64,000 nt of DNA from an uncultured Eubacteriales bacterium (GCA_934454655.1 CAKSFK010000010.1:3413-67412), one strand, 5' to 3'; positions 1 to 8,975 are shown, counted from the first letter of the stretch. Notes: generated from the sequence alone by a model not told the origin. A program made the numbers and translations.

Positions 1-2
1 AG

Positions 3-584
3 CAGACCGAACGCCTTATAAAGCAGTTCGGCATTTCGGCAAGAAATTTCAAATGCGGCGAAACAATATTTTCCGCGGGAGATGTGACCGAGCGGTTCGG
101 CATTATGCTCGGCGGCTCGGCTTACGTTTATCAGGACGATTTTTGGGGCAACCGGAATTTTATTTCGGTGATATCGGGCGGTCAGCTTTTTGCCGAAAGC
201 TTTTCGGTGCTTGAAAACATACCCCTTAACGTAACGGTAACCGCCGCGGAGGATTCGTCGGTCTGTTTTGTCAGCGCCGGCGCGGTTCTGCAAAGCGGAA
301 ACGCCGTAGTTATCAAAAACCTGCTTAACGATATTGCCCGCAAAAATTTAAGGCTTAACGAAAAGCTTACGCATATGTCCAGGAGAACAACAAGGCAAAA
401 ACTGTTATCCTTTTTGTCAACCCAGGCGGCAAAGCACGGCGGCAACGAGTTTGAGATTTCCTTTAACCGCCAACAGCTTGCCGATTACTTGGGGGTTGAC
501 CGCAGCGCTATGTCGGCAGAGCTTTCCGCATTAAAAAAAGAGGGCTGTATTTCCTACAGCCGCTCTAAATTCAAATTGTATTAA
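3..584 (+). CDS. CRP/FNR-family transcriptional regulator (5' end outside window)
   Basis: The reading frame is open from base 3, so the true start lies outside the window. The visible ~193 residues contain the end of a cyclic-nucleotide-binding-like beta barrel (GETIFSAGD, then IMLGGSAYVY) and a C-terminal winged helix-turn-helix (RQQLADYLGVDRSAMSAEL), the usual Crp/Fnr order. I see no FNR-type cysteine cluster in the visible part, so the effector is unknown. The stop codon overlaps the stop of the convergent metI gene, with no room for a separate terminator. Family is clear; regulon is not. Confidence 0.85.
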   Translation, partial: QTERLIKQFGISARNFKCGETIFSAGDVTERFGIMLGGSAYVYQDDFWGNRNFISVISGGQLFAESFSVLENIPLNVTVTAAEDSSVCFVSAGAVLQSGNAVVIKNLLNDIARKNLRLNEKLTHMSRRTTRQKLLSFLSTQAAKHGGNEFEISFNRQQLADYLGVDRSAMSAELSALKKEGCISYSRSKFKLY

Positions 585-1294
585 GCCTTTCGGTTTTTTA
601 TACGCTTATCACAGCGCGCCGCCAAATGTGTTCCGAGGCTCTGGAAAAGCTGAACCAAAACAATTAAAAACACAACGGCAAAAATCATTACAAGGTATTT
701 ATATCTGTAATAACCGTAATTTATCGCAATTTTGCCCAGCCCGCCGCCGCCTATAATGCCGCTCATTGCGGAGTAACCGAGTACCGTTGTAACGGCAAGG
801 GTCGCGTTGTTTATAAGTGACGGAACGCTTTCGGGTATCATAACCTTTAAAATTATTTGCAGGGGAGAAGCGCCCATACTCTGAGCTGTTTCAATAATAT
901 TCGGGTTTATCTCGCGCATACTGCCCTCTACCAGTCTTGCAATAAAGGGGAATGCGGCAATAACAAGGGGAACCACCGTTGCGGGAGTACCCACAACCGT
1001 GCCGACAATAAGGCGTGTAAGCGGGAAAACCATTATCATAAGTATAAGAAACGGAACGGATCTTAAAAGATTTATAACAATGTTTATAAAGTGCAGAACG
1101 CATTTCGGCACGCGGATTATCCTGCCGTTTTCGCCTGCTACAAGCAGTATGCCGAGCGGCAGACCTATAATTGCCGCAAAAAAAGTGGAAAGAAGGGTTA
1201 CATAAACCGTTTCCCAAATAGCCAGCGGAAACTGATTTTTAAGAATATCCATTGCCGTTGTAAATTCTTCGGACGCAAAAAATTCACTGAACAT
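581..1294 (-). CDS. metI: Methionine ABC transporter permease MetI
   Basis: Membrane-spanning permease of the MetNIQ importer for methionine and related compounds. The 237-residue length is normal. It has about five transmembrane helices and the cytoplasmic EAA loop that contacts the ATPase (ETAQSMGASPLQIILKV, near residue 140), followed by a VTTVLGYSAMSG helix typical of MetI. Its start lies inside the end of metN (11-bp overlap), indicating translational coupling. It is the last gene of metQ-metN-metI and converges on the CRP-family gene, with overlapping stop codons. Substrate is inferred from family and operon. Confidence 0.93.
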   Translation of the reverse strand: MFSEFFASEEFTTAMDILKNQFPLAIWETVYVTLLSTFFAAIIGLPLGILLVAGENGRIIRVPKCVLHFINIVINLLRSVPFLILMIMVFPLTRLIVGTVVGTPATVVPLVIAAFPFIARLVEGSMREINPNIIETAQSMGASPLQIILKVMIPESVPSLINNATLAVTTVLGYSAMSGIIGGGGLGKIAINYGYYRYKYLVMIFAVVFLIVLVQLFQSLGTHLAARCDKRIKNRKA

Positions 1295-2297
1295 TGTCCT
1301 TTACCTCCTCAACAAAAATATCCTGCATACGGCCGAGGTAATTTATCGCCCTTTGCGTTTGTTCGCTGCCGCCTTTTATGCCGAGCAGCATATTCCCGTA
1401 TGCCTTGTCGCCTATACTGCGTGTTGAGGCTGAGAGGATGCTGGCGGCTATGTTTTCATCCATAGCCATTTGCGCTATAAGCGGAGTTTTTGTTGCGCTG
1501 GCGCCGTTGAACACAACACGTATAACCGATTCGTTTTCGGAAACGGTGAGCGTGTCCTCGTACCCATCGGGGTAAACAAGGCGCTTTGCCGCGTCTGATT
1601 TCGGGGCGGAGAACACATCGCCCACCGTGCCCTCTTCGGCAACCCTGCCGTCGTCAAGTATTGCAACGCGGGTGCATATCTGCTCAACAACGCTCATCTG
1701 GTGGGTTATTATTATAACGGTTATGCCCAGCCTGTCGTGAATATCCCGTATAAGCGAAAGGATCGACTGTGTGGTCTGAGGGTCAAGGGCGCTTGTCGCC
1801 TCGTCACAAAGCAGAATTTTGGGGTGCGTCGCAAGTGCGCGCGCAATCGCCACGCGCTGCTGCTGACCGCCCGAAAGCTGTGCGGGGTATGCCTTAAGCT
1901 TATCCCCGAGCCCCACAAGCTCCAACAGTTCTTTGGCGCGTTTTTCGGCGGCGGCGTATTTTTCGCCCGCAAGCTCCAGCGGAAAGCAAACGTTTTTAAG
2001 GCAGTTTCTCTGCATAAGCAGGTTAAAGCCCTGAAATATCATTGTAATTCCGCGGCGAGCCTCTCTTAACTGCTTTTGGCTTAATTCCGACATATTTTTG
2101 CCGTCTATAACAATTTCGCCCTCGGTCGGGCGCTCAAGCATATTAATGCAGCGCACAAGCGTACTTTTTCCGGCACCGCTCATACCTATTATGCCGTATA
2201 TCTCGCCGTCCGGAACGGTGAGTGAAATATCTTTAAGCGCGTCCACCTTACCGTCGGACATATCAAAGGTTTTTGAAAGATGTTTAATTTCAATCAT
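1284..2297 (-). CDS. metN: Methionine ABC transporter ATP-binding protein MetN
   Basis: ATPase of the methionine importer, 337 residues. Walker A is GMSGAGKSTL (near residue 40), the signature is LSGGQQQRVAIARAL, and Walker B is ILLCDEATSALD. About 80 C-terminal residues match the NIL regulatory domain, which in the E. coli transporter binds methionine and inhibits transport. It lies between metQ and metI. The ~100-nt gap to metQ carries two hairpins, annotated separately, that could lower metN expression relative to metQ. Confidence 0.95.
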   Translation of the reverse strand: MIEIKHLSKTFDMSDGKVDALKDISLTVPDGEIYGIIGMSGAGKSTLVRCINMLERPTEGEIVIDGKNMSELSQKQLREARRGITMIFQGFNLLMQRNCLKNVCFPLELAGEKYAAAEKRAKELLELVGLGDKLKAYPAQLSGGQQQRVAIARALATHPKILLCDEATSALDPQTTQSILSLIRDIHDRLGITVIIITHQMSVVEQICTRVAILDDGRVAEEGTVGDVFSAPKSDAAKRLVYPDGYEDTLTVSENESVIRVVFNGASATKTPLIAQMAMDENIAASILSASTRSIGDKAYGNMLLGIKGGSEQTQRAINYLGRMQDIFVEEVKDNVQ

Positions 2298-2314
2298 ACA
2301 TTATCTCCCAATAG

Positions 2315-2383
2315 GAAAATAACGCCGACCGCATTTGCGGACGGCGCAGGACAAAACAATCGGGGTATCCCGACTGTCTTGTC
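2315..2383 (-). promoter_or_regulatory. Two intercistronic hairpins between metQ and metN
   Basis: Read on the minus strand, the first hairpin (2350-2383) has 15-nt arms with wobbles, and the second (2323-2346) is CGCCGtCCGC/GCGGtCGGCG followed by TTATTTTCC. They sit between metQ and metN where no promoter is evident. Partial termination or RNA processing would give more MetQ than MetNI, as is common for binding-protein transporters. That role is inferred. Confidence 0.5.
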
Positions 2384-2397
2384 TACCCGTTATAAAT

Positions 2398-3261
2398 TTA
2401 TTTTTTAATAGCGTCAAGCGAGGACTGCTTACCGCCGTAAAGACCCATAGGCTCAACGTGAATTGCGGCAACCGAAACAACCTTTGTGCCGTTTTCCTTG
2501 TTGAAGTTTTCAAGGTAGGGCAGGTGCTGGAAGTAGTTGGCGTCAACCTCGCCGCTGTCTACAACGTTGTTGGGCTGAACGTAATCGGTAAATTCCTTAA
2601 TATCAAGCGTAATGTTCTTTTCGGCAAGGATTTTCTTTGCCTCGGCAAGTATTTCCGCATGGGGTGTGGGGGAGGCTGCAACGCTTATTTTTGTGCCTGC
2701 AAGCTTGCTGTAATCAACCGATGAATCATATCCGTCGCCGGGGTTTTCAACAACGCTTACAACAGAACCGTTATATTTTGAGGTGATAAAGTCCGCAACC
2801 TGCTTGCTTTCAAGCGCCGCTTTAAGAGCCTTCACGGCGTCGGTGTTTTCCTTGCCCTCTTTAACCGCGAGAATGTTGCTGTAAGCAGAGGACGAACCTT
2901 CAATCGCAAGCGAGTCTTTAACGGGGTTAAGTTTTGCTTCTATTGCGTAGTTTGAATTGATTACAGCGTAATCAACGTCCTTTAACGCGTTGGGCAGCTG
3001 AGCCGCCTCAATCTCTTCAAACTTGATGTTGTAGGGGTTTTCGGCAATGTCGTTTATTGTTGCGGTAATGTCCGCTCCGTCCTTAAGCTTTATATAGCCT
3101 TTCGATTCAAGGAGCAAAAGCGCGCGCGCTTCGTTTGTGGCGTCGTTCGGAACCGCAATGGTAACCGAGGATTTTTTATCTCCGCCGTTCTTGCTGCCGC
3201 AGCCCGCAAAGGCTGTAACCAGTAATGCCGCTGTTAATAATACTGCAAATATCTTTTTCAT
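2398..3261 (-). CDS. metQ: Methionine-binding lipoprotein MetQ
   Basis: Extracytoplasmic substrate-binding lipoprotein of the NLPA/MetQ family feeding MetNI. From the chosen ATG at 3261 it begins with a lipoprotein signal peptide (MKKIFAVLLTAALL) ending in a lipobox before Cys (AFAGC), so it should be lipidated and membrane-anchored. The longer start at 3279 lacks a ribosome site, while GAAAGG stands ~10 nt before 3261. The body shows family motifs TIAVPNDATNEARAL and YFQHLPYLENFN. A 17-bp-spaced promoter lies ~170 nt upstream. I found no SAM riboswitch in the leader. Confidence 0.93.
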   Translation of the reverse strand: MKKIFAVLLTAALLVTAFAGCGSKNGGDKKSSVTIAVPNDATNEARALLLLESKGYIKLKDGADITATINDIAENPYNIKFEEIEAAQLPNALKDVDYAVINSNYAIEAKLNPVKDSLAIEGSSSAYSNILAVKEGKENTDAVKALKAALESKQVADFITSKYNGSVVSVVENPGDGYDSSVDYSKLAGTKISVAASPTPHAEILAEAKKILAEKNITLDIKEFTDYVQPNNVVDSGEVDANYFQHLPYLENFNKENGTKVVSVAAIHVEPMGLYGGKQSSLDAIKK

Positions 3262-3430
3262 TTTAAATCTGCCTTTCATTTTTGTGTTATATATTTTTTA
3301 ATCGGAATTATTTTTTATCGGGCGGTCACATTCGGTAATCGGTACGTCGCAGAGCCCTGATCTTTTTCGTCCGATTTTCATTTTCGGTGTTTATCACGGT
3401 TTTCAAACTCCCTCTTGTTTCGATGGTCTT

Positions 3431-3459
3431 AGTATACACCCGAAAACCCGATTTGTCCA
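3431..3459 (-). promoter_or_regulatory. Promoter of metQNI
   Basis: On the minus strand, TGGACA (3454-3459) and TATACT (3431-3436) are separated by 17 bp. The predicted transcript has a ~160-nt leader before metQ. I looked for the SAM-I core in it and did not find it. The LysR gene next door is a candidate regulator. Confidence 0.65.
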
Positions 3460-3465
3460 CTATAT

Positions 3466-3504
3466 GAAAAAAATAGTGAGTTATAGGCTCAGCCTATAAC
3501 TCAC
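3466..3504 (-). terminator. Rho-independent terminator after the LysR gene
   Basis: A 14-bp perfect stem (arms 3476-3489 and 3491-3504) is followed on the minus strand by CTATTTTTTTC. It separates the LysR operon from the metQ promoter. Confidence 0.88.
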
Positions 3505-3520
3505 GCAGTAAAAGCAACCG

Positions 3521-4435
3521 TCAGCAATTTAAGTACTGCCGTATATTCTCTATATACAGCTTTGCAATGCCGCTTAATATTTGATTTTTCCGTGTAATGT
3601 AGCCTATTTCCATTGCCGCGTCCTTTTCGGACTCATCACGGAACGGAACGGCAATATACTCGTCCCCGTTAAGCTCTTCGCATATTATTCCCGAACAAAG
3701 CGTAAAACCGTTAAGCCCAACCATAAGGTTAAGCATTGTAGCGCGGTCGTTGGCTTTTATGGTCTGGGGGAATTCGTTGCCAAGAAATATCTCCTCCGCA
3801 AGGTAGAGCGAGCTGTCTGCGCCCTGCTCGAACGAAAGACAGGGGTAAAGGTTAAGGTCGCGGGAGGTTACAAATTCCTTTTTTGCCAACGGGTGGTTCT
3901 TCCAGATATACGCAAACACGCCGCAGTTTGTAAGGCTGTGAAATTCAAGCTCGTTGGATTTAAGTATCTTTATAATGAAGTTGCGGTTAAAATCGCTCAA
4001 ATAAAGAATACCCACTTCGCTTCTCAGCGTCTTAACATCGTCTATAACTTCCTTGGTCTTGGTTTCGCGCACGGCGAATTCGTATTTGGCGGTGTCAAAA
4101 TTCTTAACGGTTTCAACAAACGCCTTTACCGCAAACGAATAGTGCTGTGTTGAAACGCCGAACTTCCTTTTAAGGTTGCCGCCCGGTCTGTATTTTTCGG
4201 CAAGGGCTTCATACTGAAGGTAAAGCTGGCGCGCGTAGGTAATAAATTCCAGACCGTCGCTCGTGGGCGAAACGCCCTTTCCGCCGCGGTGGAATATAAT
4301 AATTCCAAGCTCGCGTTCAAGTTCCTTTACCGCGCCCGTAAGAGAGGGCTGGGTAATATAAAGCTTTTCCGCCGCCTTGTTCATAGAGCCGGTTTCGGCT
4401 ATAACTATAACATAATGCAGCTGTTGTAACGTCAT
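3521..4435 (-). CDS. LysR-family transcriptional regulator
   Basis: DNA-binding regulator, 304 residues, normal for LysR. The N-terminal winged helix-turn-helix reads MNKAAEKLYITQPSLTGAVK (residues ~17-36); the rest is a periplasmic-binding-like effector domain. Its start overlaps the end of the upstream lipoprotein gene by 4 bp, so it is the last gene of a four-gene operon. It is followed by a strong terminator and then the metQNI promoter, suggesting but not proving that it controls methionine uptake. The effector is unknown. Confidence 0.9.
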   Translation of the reverse strand: MTLQQLHYVIVIAETGSMNKAAEKLYITQPSLTGAVKELERELGIIIFHRGGKGVSPTSDGLEFITYARQLYLQYEALAEKYRPGGNLKRKFGVSTQHYSFAVKAFVETVKNFDTAKYEFAVRETKTKEVIDDVKTLRSEVGILYLSDFNRNFIIKILKSNELEFHSLTNCGVFAYIWKNHPLAKKEFVTSRDLNLYPCLSFEQGADSSLYLAEEIFLGNEFPQTIKANDRATMLNLMVGLNGFTLCSGIICEELNGDEYIAVPFRDESEKDAAMEIGYITRKNQILSGIAKLYIENIRQYLNC

Positions 4436-4935
4436 AATATCCTCACTTTTTTAAAATACACCTTCAGTTCTCCGTCGTCGGTTTCAAGCGATATGGGAAG
4501 TCCCGTAGCGCCTATAACAAGGCTGTATTCCGTTCCTTCGTTTTTTCCGGTTACAATTAAATCGTCCCCGTTTGCGGCTGCCGAAAGCTCCTTTAGCTTA
4601 ATATCGCGCAAAATGCCGTAGAGCCGCTGAGGGGCGGGGGAGTGCGAAGCTTCCGAAACAGCGGTCTTGTATTCAAGTCCGTTGTATTTTTCCGTTACGT
4701 CGGTGCCTGAAAATTCAAAGCTTAAGCCCTCAAGCTCGCTGGGGCTTATTATGCCGAACACCGCCGACATATCGTCCTTAATTTCCGCGTCATACTCGCT
4801 GTATTCGCCGCAGAGGGTTATTTCCGCGGTGAAATGTATTCCGCTTACCGCAGGCGTTGTTTTTGTTTTGGCGCCCGTGCAGCCGCAGAGCAAAGCCAGC
4901 AAAAGGAATATTGCCGCAACCGATATTTTTTTCAA
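4432..4935 (-). CDS. Predicted lipoprotein of unknown function
   Basis: A 167-residue protein with a clear lipoprotein signal (MKKISVAAIFLLLALLCGC, Cys at about 19), so membrane-anchored outside the cell. The mature part is beta-rich (IHFTAEITL, YSLVIGATGLPISLE) and recalls small LolA/LppX-like lipid-binding folds, but I cannot assign a family. It sits between the NAD(P)HX repair gene (26-nt gap) and the LysR gene (4-bp overlap), in one operon. Confidence 0.8.
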   Translation of the reverse strand: MKKISVAAIFLLLALLCGCTGAKTKTTPAVSGIHFTAEITLCGEYSEYDAEIKDDMSAVFGIISPSELEGLSFEFSGTDVTEKYNGLEYKTAVSEASHSPAPQRLYGILRDIKLKELSAAANGDDLIVTGKNEGTEYSLVIGATGLPISLETDDGELKVYFKKVRIL

Positions 4936-4961
4936 GGATAAGCCCCCCGATACGGAGTTTT

Positions 4962-6419
4962 TTAAAGCTCATCGATAATATCGGACGGTATTAAAGCGCG
5001 CTCGCCCCTTTTTGCGGCGGCAGCGTCCCCGGCGCTCCCGTGCAGCCAAACCGCCGCTTTCGCGGCGTCCTCGGCGGAAAAGCCCTGTGCCAGCAGGGAT
5101 ACAATAATGCCCGCAAGCACATCTCCGCTGCCGCCTGTTGCCATTCCGGGATTACCGGTCATATTAATAAAAATTTCGCCCTTTGCCGTTGCAACAACCG
5201 TGTTTGCGCCCTTTAACACCAAAACGCAGTTGTTCCGCACTGCAAACGAGCGCGCCGTATCAACCCTGCTGCGCTCGACCTCGTTAACGGTCTTTTTGCA
5301 GAGCCGTGCCATCTCGCCGGGGTGGGGGGTCAGTATTACCGGAGCTTTTGTGTTTTTAATAATATCTATGCAGTCGCAAACCGCGTTTATTCCATCGGCG
5401 TCAATACACATAGGAACGCGGCAGTTTTCGGCAATGTTTTTTAAAAGCTCGGCAGTGTGCGGAGTGTTTTTAAGCCCGCACCCGATAAGCACCGCGTCAC
5501 ACCCGCAGAGCAGTTCGGATACATCGGATAATTCGGGAGCGGGCTGACCGTACCTGTTTTGCTTTACAGGCACGCAGACCGCCTCGGGTACGGCGGCTGT
5601 AAACGGTGCGTAAATGCCCTCGCTTAAGACTGATTTAACTATTCCCGCGCCTGACCTTAAAGCCGCTTTTGCCGCAAGAATTGCCGCCCCCGCCATTCCG
5701 TAGCTTCCGCAGAACATAAGGGCTGTGCCGTAGCTGCCCTTGTGCGAGCCGTGGCGGCGCTTTTGAAATACGGGCTTTTCTGTTGTGAGCCAGGTATAAC
5801 CGCAGGGCGCCGCACCTATATCCGCAACGACCGTTTCGCCGCAGTAATCGTATCCGTCGGGCAGGTAAAAACAGGGCTTTAAGGCTATAAACGTAACGGT
5901 AAGGTCGGCTTTAAACGCCGCTCCCGGCACTTCGCCGCTGTCGCATATAACGCCGCTCGGTATATCGATCGCAACCTTTACGCAATCCGCCTTGTTTGCG
6001 AGAACTATCGCCTTTTCCGCCGCGCCCTCGGGGCTTCGGGTAAGACCCGTGCCGAAAAGCGCGTCTATAATAATGTCGGCATCGCAAAAATCGGGAGTTT
6101 CGGTTTTTTTCACCGAATTAAGGGCATCATAATAAAACCCGGCGTTTTCGGTTTTAGGAACGCCCAGCGGTGTGCAAATGGTCACGTTTGCGCCGAGTTC
6201 GCTTAAAATTCCTGCAATAACACAGCCGTCGCCGCCGTTATTGCCCTTTCCGCACAGAACGGTTATCTTTTTGCCGCGGCAGCGGTATTTTGAAGCTATG
6301 ATTTCGGCAGCCGCCGTGCCCGCGCGGCGCATAAGCTCCCTTAGATCCGTCCCGCCGAGAACGGCGTTTTGCTCGGACTTTTTTATAAGCTCGGATGAAA
6401 GTATCTTCACATCGGGCAT
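4962..6419 (-). CDS. nnr: Bifunctional NAD(P)H-hydrate epimerase / ADP-dependent dehydratase
   Basis: Metabolite-repair enzyme that epimerises and dehydrates damaged NAD(P)H hydrates. The 485 residues comprise an N-terminal YjeF_N epimerase domain (VLCGKGNNGGDGCVIAG near residue 55; DALFGTG near 117) and a C-terminal ribokinase-like dehydratase domain (LTPHPGEMARL; NPGMATGGSGDVLAG near 435). Both catalytic halves look complete. The start lies 3 nt from the end of the upstream membrane-protein gene, so the two are co-transcribed. Confidence 0.94.
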   Translation of the reverse strand: MPDVKILSSELIKKSEQNAVLGGTDLRELMRRAGTAAAEIIASKYRCRGKKITVLCGKGNNGGDGCVIAGILSELGANVTICTPLGVPKTENAGFYYDALNSVKKTETPDFCDADIIIDALFGTGLTRSPEGAAEKAIVLANKADCVKVAIDIPSGVICDSGEVPGAAFKADLTVTFIALKPCFYLPDGYDYCGETVVADIGAAPCGYTWLTTEKPVFQKRRHGSHKGSYGTALMFCGSYGMAGAAILAAKAALRSGAGIVKSVLSEGIYAPFTAAVPEAVCVPVKQNRYGQPAPELSDVSELLCGCDAVLIGCGLKNTPHTAELLKNIAENCRVPMCIDADGINAVCDCIDIIKNTKAPVILTPHPGEMARLCKKTVNEVERSRVDTARSFAVRNNCVLVLKGANTVVATAKGEIFINMTGNPGMATGGSGDVLAGIIVSLLAQGFSAEDAAKAAVWLHGSAGDAAAAKRGERALIPSDIIDEL

Positions 6420-6422
6420 CCC

Positions 6423-6938
6423 CTAGTCGCGAAAGGCGCTGTTTGCCACAAATTTGGGGACAAACTTTGTAATCGCGCCGCGCACGCGCTCGTCCGGGGC
6501 AAACACAAGGTAGATCGTGCCCTTTCCCTCACGCGAGGAAATAAGCAGGTACGCGTTTTCGTCGCCGCCGCTGCAGGCAAACACAACATCCTTGGGGTTT
6601 ACGGAGTTAAGCAGACCTTCCTTGAATTTTTTGATCTCGGTCACGGTATGGAGTTCGAAGGACAAAACGCGTTTTCTTGAGCTTTTGTTTATTATTTTGT
6701 CAATATCCATTGTGCCGTTGGTAACAATGTACTCGTATTCCGTGTTAAAACGGCAGGAAAGCTTAAACGCACCGTACAGCACGCCGGCAATAAGCAAAAA
6801 CGCAAACGAACCCAGAAAGCCCATAAACATAACAAGCAAGAAGCACAGCACAAAAGCCGCAAACCAAATGCCCGCAATGCCCGCAATCGCTTTGCCGTCC
6901 TTTTTAACCGCAATTATTTGTTCAAAAAACGTATCCAT
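6423..6938 (-). CDS. Conserved membrane protein, DUF6106-like
   Basis: A 171-residue protein with two transmembrane helices (~20-65) and a cytoplasmic C-terminal domain of mixed alpha/beta character (YEYIVTNGTMDIDKIINKSSR, then LELHTVTEI-like strands). It resembles a small clostridial family I know as DUF6106, with no established function. It is the first gene of the operon leading through the NAD(P)HX repair enzyme, the lipoprotein and the LysR regulator, and is transcribed from a divergent promoter shared with the PqqD/ABC genes. Family assignment is from memory. Confidence 0.7.
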   Translation of the reverse strand: MDTFFEQIIAVKKDGKAIAGIAGIWFAAFVLCFLLVMFMGFLGSFAFLLIAGVLYGAFKLSCRFNTEYEYIVTNGTMDIDKIINKSSRKRVLSFELHTVTEIKKFKEGLLNSVNPKDVVFACSGGDENAYLLISSREGKGTIYLVFAPDERVRGAITKFVPKFVANSAFRD

Positions 6939-6969
6939 GTCATATCCCCTTTGAGATTTATATATAATT

Positions 6970-7022
6970 ATTATACATCATAAGGTAACGTACTTGCAAT
7001 ATTTTTTGTTTTAGTATATAAT
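6970..7022. promoter_or_regulatory. Divergent promoter pair sharing one palindromic -35 box
   Basis: The hexamer TTGCAA at 6994-6999 is its own reverse complement. Rightward it is followed after 17 bp by TATAAT (7017-7022); leftward after 18 bp by TATAAT (6970-6975). The same six bases thus appear to act as the -35 box for both the PqqD/ABC operon and the DUF6106/nnr operon. Confidence 0.65.
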
Positions 7023-7057
7023 AAATTTACCTTTTATTTACAAGTGAGGCGCAAAAA

Positions 7058-7327
7058 ATGAGGATTAAAGACGGTTTCGAGGTAGTAAATTATCATGGAC
7101 AGCATACTGTCGTGGCAAACGGCAATAACGGCGGCAAGCTGCAAAATACCATTGTCCTTACGGATACGGCTCTGTTTTTGTGGAATCTTTTAAAGGAAAA
7201 ATCGGTTACAAAGTCAGAAATGCTTAATAAGCTTCTTGATAATTTTGAAATCTCCACCGTGCTGGCGCTCGGAGATATTGACGTGTTCTTGAGAACGATG
7301 CGTGAAAACGGAATATTGGAGGAATAA
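7058..7327 (+). CDS. PqqD-family (RRE-like) protein
   Basis: An 89-residue PqqD-like protein. The fold is the RiPP recognition element that binds leader peptides (typical features: VVANGNNGGKLQNTIVLTDTA, then a winged-helix part with a hydrophobic L-N-LL pattern). A GAGG ribosome site precedes the ATG. The next gene, an ABC exporter, overlaps its stop codon, so both are made together. In known systems such proteins escort a precursor peptide to a radical SAM or other modifying enzyme. None is visible here, so the client is unknown. Confidence 0.8.
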   Translation: MRIKDGFEVVNYHGQHTVVANGNNGGKLQNTIVLTDTALFLWNLLKEKSVTKSEMLNKLLDNFEISTVLALGDIDVFLRTMRENGILEE

Positions 7328-8967
7328 TGAAAAAAAAGGAAAACAACAAAAAGGCGCTTAAATGGATATACAAAAGAACAAAGCGTTATCTGCCGCTTGT
7401 CGGTGTCATATCGGTTACGTCGGCGCTTATTTCACTAAGCGCGGTCGCGCTGGCTCTGGTTACAAAATCGGTTCTGGACGTTGCGACCGGGGACGCCGAG
7501 GGCAGCATTGCGTCATACGGCATACTGCTTTTTGCGGTTGTTATTTTGCAGGTCTTGCTTTATGCCGTTGATTCCGTGACCGATACATACGCAACCGAAA
7601 AAATGCGTATGGCGCTCAGAGGCTATCTTTTTGAGTCCCTTTGCCGCCGCAGATATTCGGAGATAAGCGGTTATCACTCGGGCGATATTCTTAACCGCTT
7701 TACGTCCGACGCGGATGTTATCGTTAACGCTGCGGTTGCGGTTATACCCGATATAGTTTCCATTGCCACAAAGCTTATTGCAGGGCTCGGGGCAATGCTT
7801 ATAATCAATGCCCGCATAGCGCTTGCGGTGCTGATACTGGGCGCCGCAGTACCGGCGGCAGGCAGAATTATTAACAAAAAATACAAGTACCTGCACAAGG
7901 AGTGCCAGAAAACCGAGGGCGCGACAAGGTCCTTTTTGCAGGAATGTTTTGAAAACATAGTTGTTATAAAAACCTTTGTAAGCGAAACGCCGTTTGTTAA
8001 AAAACTGAACGGATATATGAACAAAAGCTTTAAGGTTAAAATGAAAAGGACAGGGTTTTCGGTTTTCAGCTGGCTCAGTCTTTACGCGTTCTTCACTGCG
8101 GGATATTATGCCGTGCTTTTGTGGGGAGCGGGCGGAATAGCCGCGAGTACGCTCACAGTGGGAACGCTCACCGCGTTTTTACAGCTTTTCTCACAGCTTA
8201 GGGCGCCCCTTCAGGGGGTTTCGGGCATAATTCCGCAGTATTATCAGGCGATAGCCTCTGCCGAAAGACTTATTGAGCTTGAGGACAAGCCCGAGGAATG
8301 TGCGCCGTTGCCCGAGGACAGGCTTGAGGCTGTAAAAAAGGATTTTGCGTCGATTAATATTAATAATGTTAGCTTTTCGTACGGAGGTAAGCCTGTAATT
8401 GAAAATCTGAGCTTTTCGGCGGAAAGGGGACACATAACCGCAATAACGGGCGAATCGGGCAGCGGCAAAAGCACGCTTTTTAAGCTTATTTTGGGGCTGT
8501 ACGAGCCGAACGGCGGGGAAATTACCGTAAACGGCAATATTTCGGCGGACGCGTCCTTGCGCGGGCTTTTTGCCTATGTTCCGCAGGGCAATATGGTGCT
8601 TTCGGGTACCGTGAGGGATAATATAACCCTCTGCAACCCCGACGTTGCCGATGAGGCTGTAAAAAAAGCCACGGAAGCGGCTGAAATATACGACTATATA
8701 GCCTCCCTGCCCGATGGTTTCCAAACCGTGCTGAACGAACGGGGAGCGGGTCTTTCCGAGGGGCAGATACAGCGCATTTCCATTGCGCGCGCCCTTCTTG
8801 TAAACGCGCCGATATTGCTGCTTGACGAGGCGACAAGCGCGCTTGACGAGGCAACCGAAACAAGGGTGCTTACCAATATAAAAAATATGACGGACAAAAC
8901 CGTTCTCTTTATAACCCATCGCAACACAAGCCTTAAGGTGTGCGACAGAATAATTCATATTGCATAA
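7327..8967 (+). CDS. ABC exporter (fused membrane and ATPase domains)
   Basis: A 546-residue half-transporter of the MsbA/LmrA type: six transmembrane helices (~20-290) followed by a nucleotide-binding domain with Walker A ITGESGSGKSTLF, signature LSEGQIQRISIARAL (a G-to-E change in the usual LSGGQ), Walker B ILLLDEATSALDE and switch His FITHRN. It works as a dimer. The four-base overlap with the PqqD-like gene suggests export of a peptide or modified product. No C39 peptidase domain is present, so any leader would have to be cut elsewhere. A strong bidirectional terminator follows. Confidence 0.88.
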   Translation: MKKKENNKKALKWIYKRTKRYLPLVGVISVTSALISLSAVALALVTKSVLDVATGDAEGSIASYGILLFAVVILQVLLYAVDSVTDTYATEKMRMALRGYLFESLCRRRYSEISGYHSGDILNRFTSDADVIVNAAVAVIPDIVSIATKLIAGLGAMLIINARIALAVLILGAAVPAAGRIINKKYKYLHKECQKTEGATRSFLQECFENIVVIKTFVSETPFVKKLNGYMNKSFKVKMKRTGFSVFSWLSLYAFFTAGYYAVLLWGAGGIAASTLTVGTLTAFLQLFSQLRAPLQGVSGIIPQYYQAIASAERLIELEDKPEECAPLPEDRLEAVKKDFASININNVSFSYGGKPVIENLSFSAERGHITAITGESGSGKSTLFKLILGLYEPNGGEITVNGNISADASLRGLFAYVPQGNMVLSGTVRDNITLCNPDVADEAVKKATEAAEIYDYIASLPDGFQTVLNERGAGLSEGQIQRISIARALLVNAPILLLDEATSALDEATETRVLTNIKNMTDKTVLFITHRNTSLKVCDRIIHIA

Positions 8968-8975
8968 TATTAAAA

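Noticed and set aside
3280..3430. SAM riboswitch in the metQ leader
   Set aside because: The position is right, but the SAM-I core (GAGGGA...GGCCC and its kink-turn) is not present.
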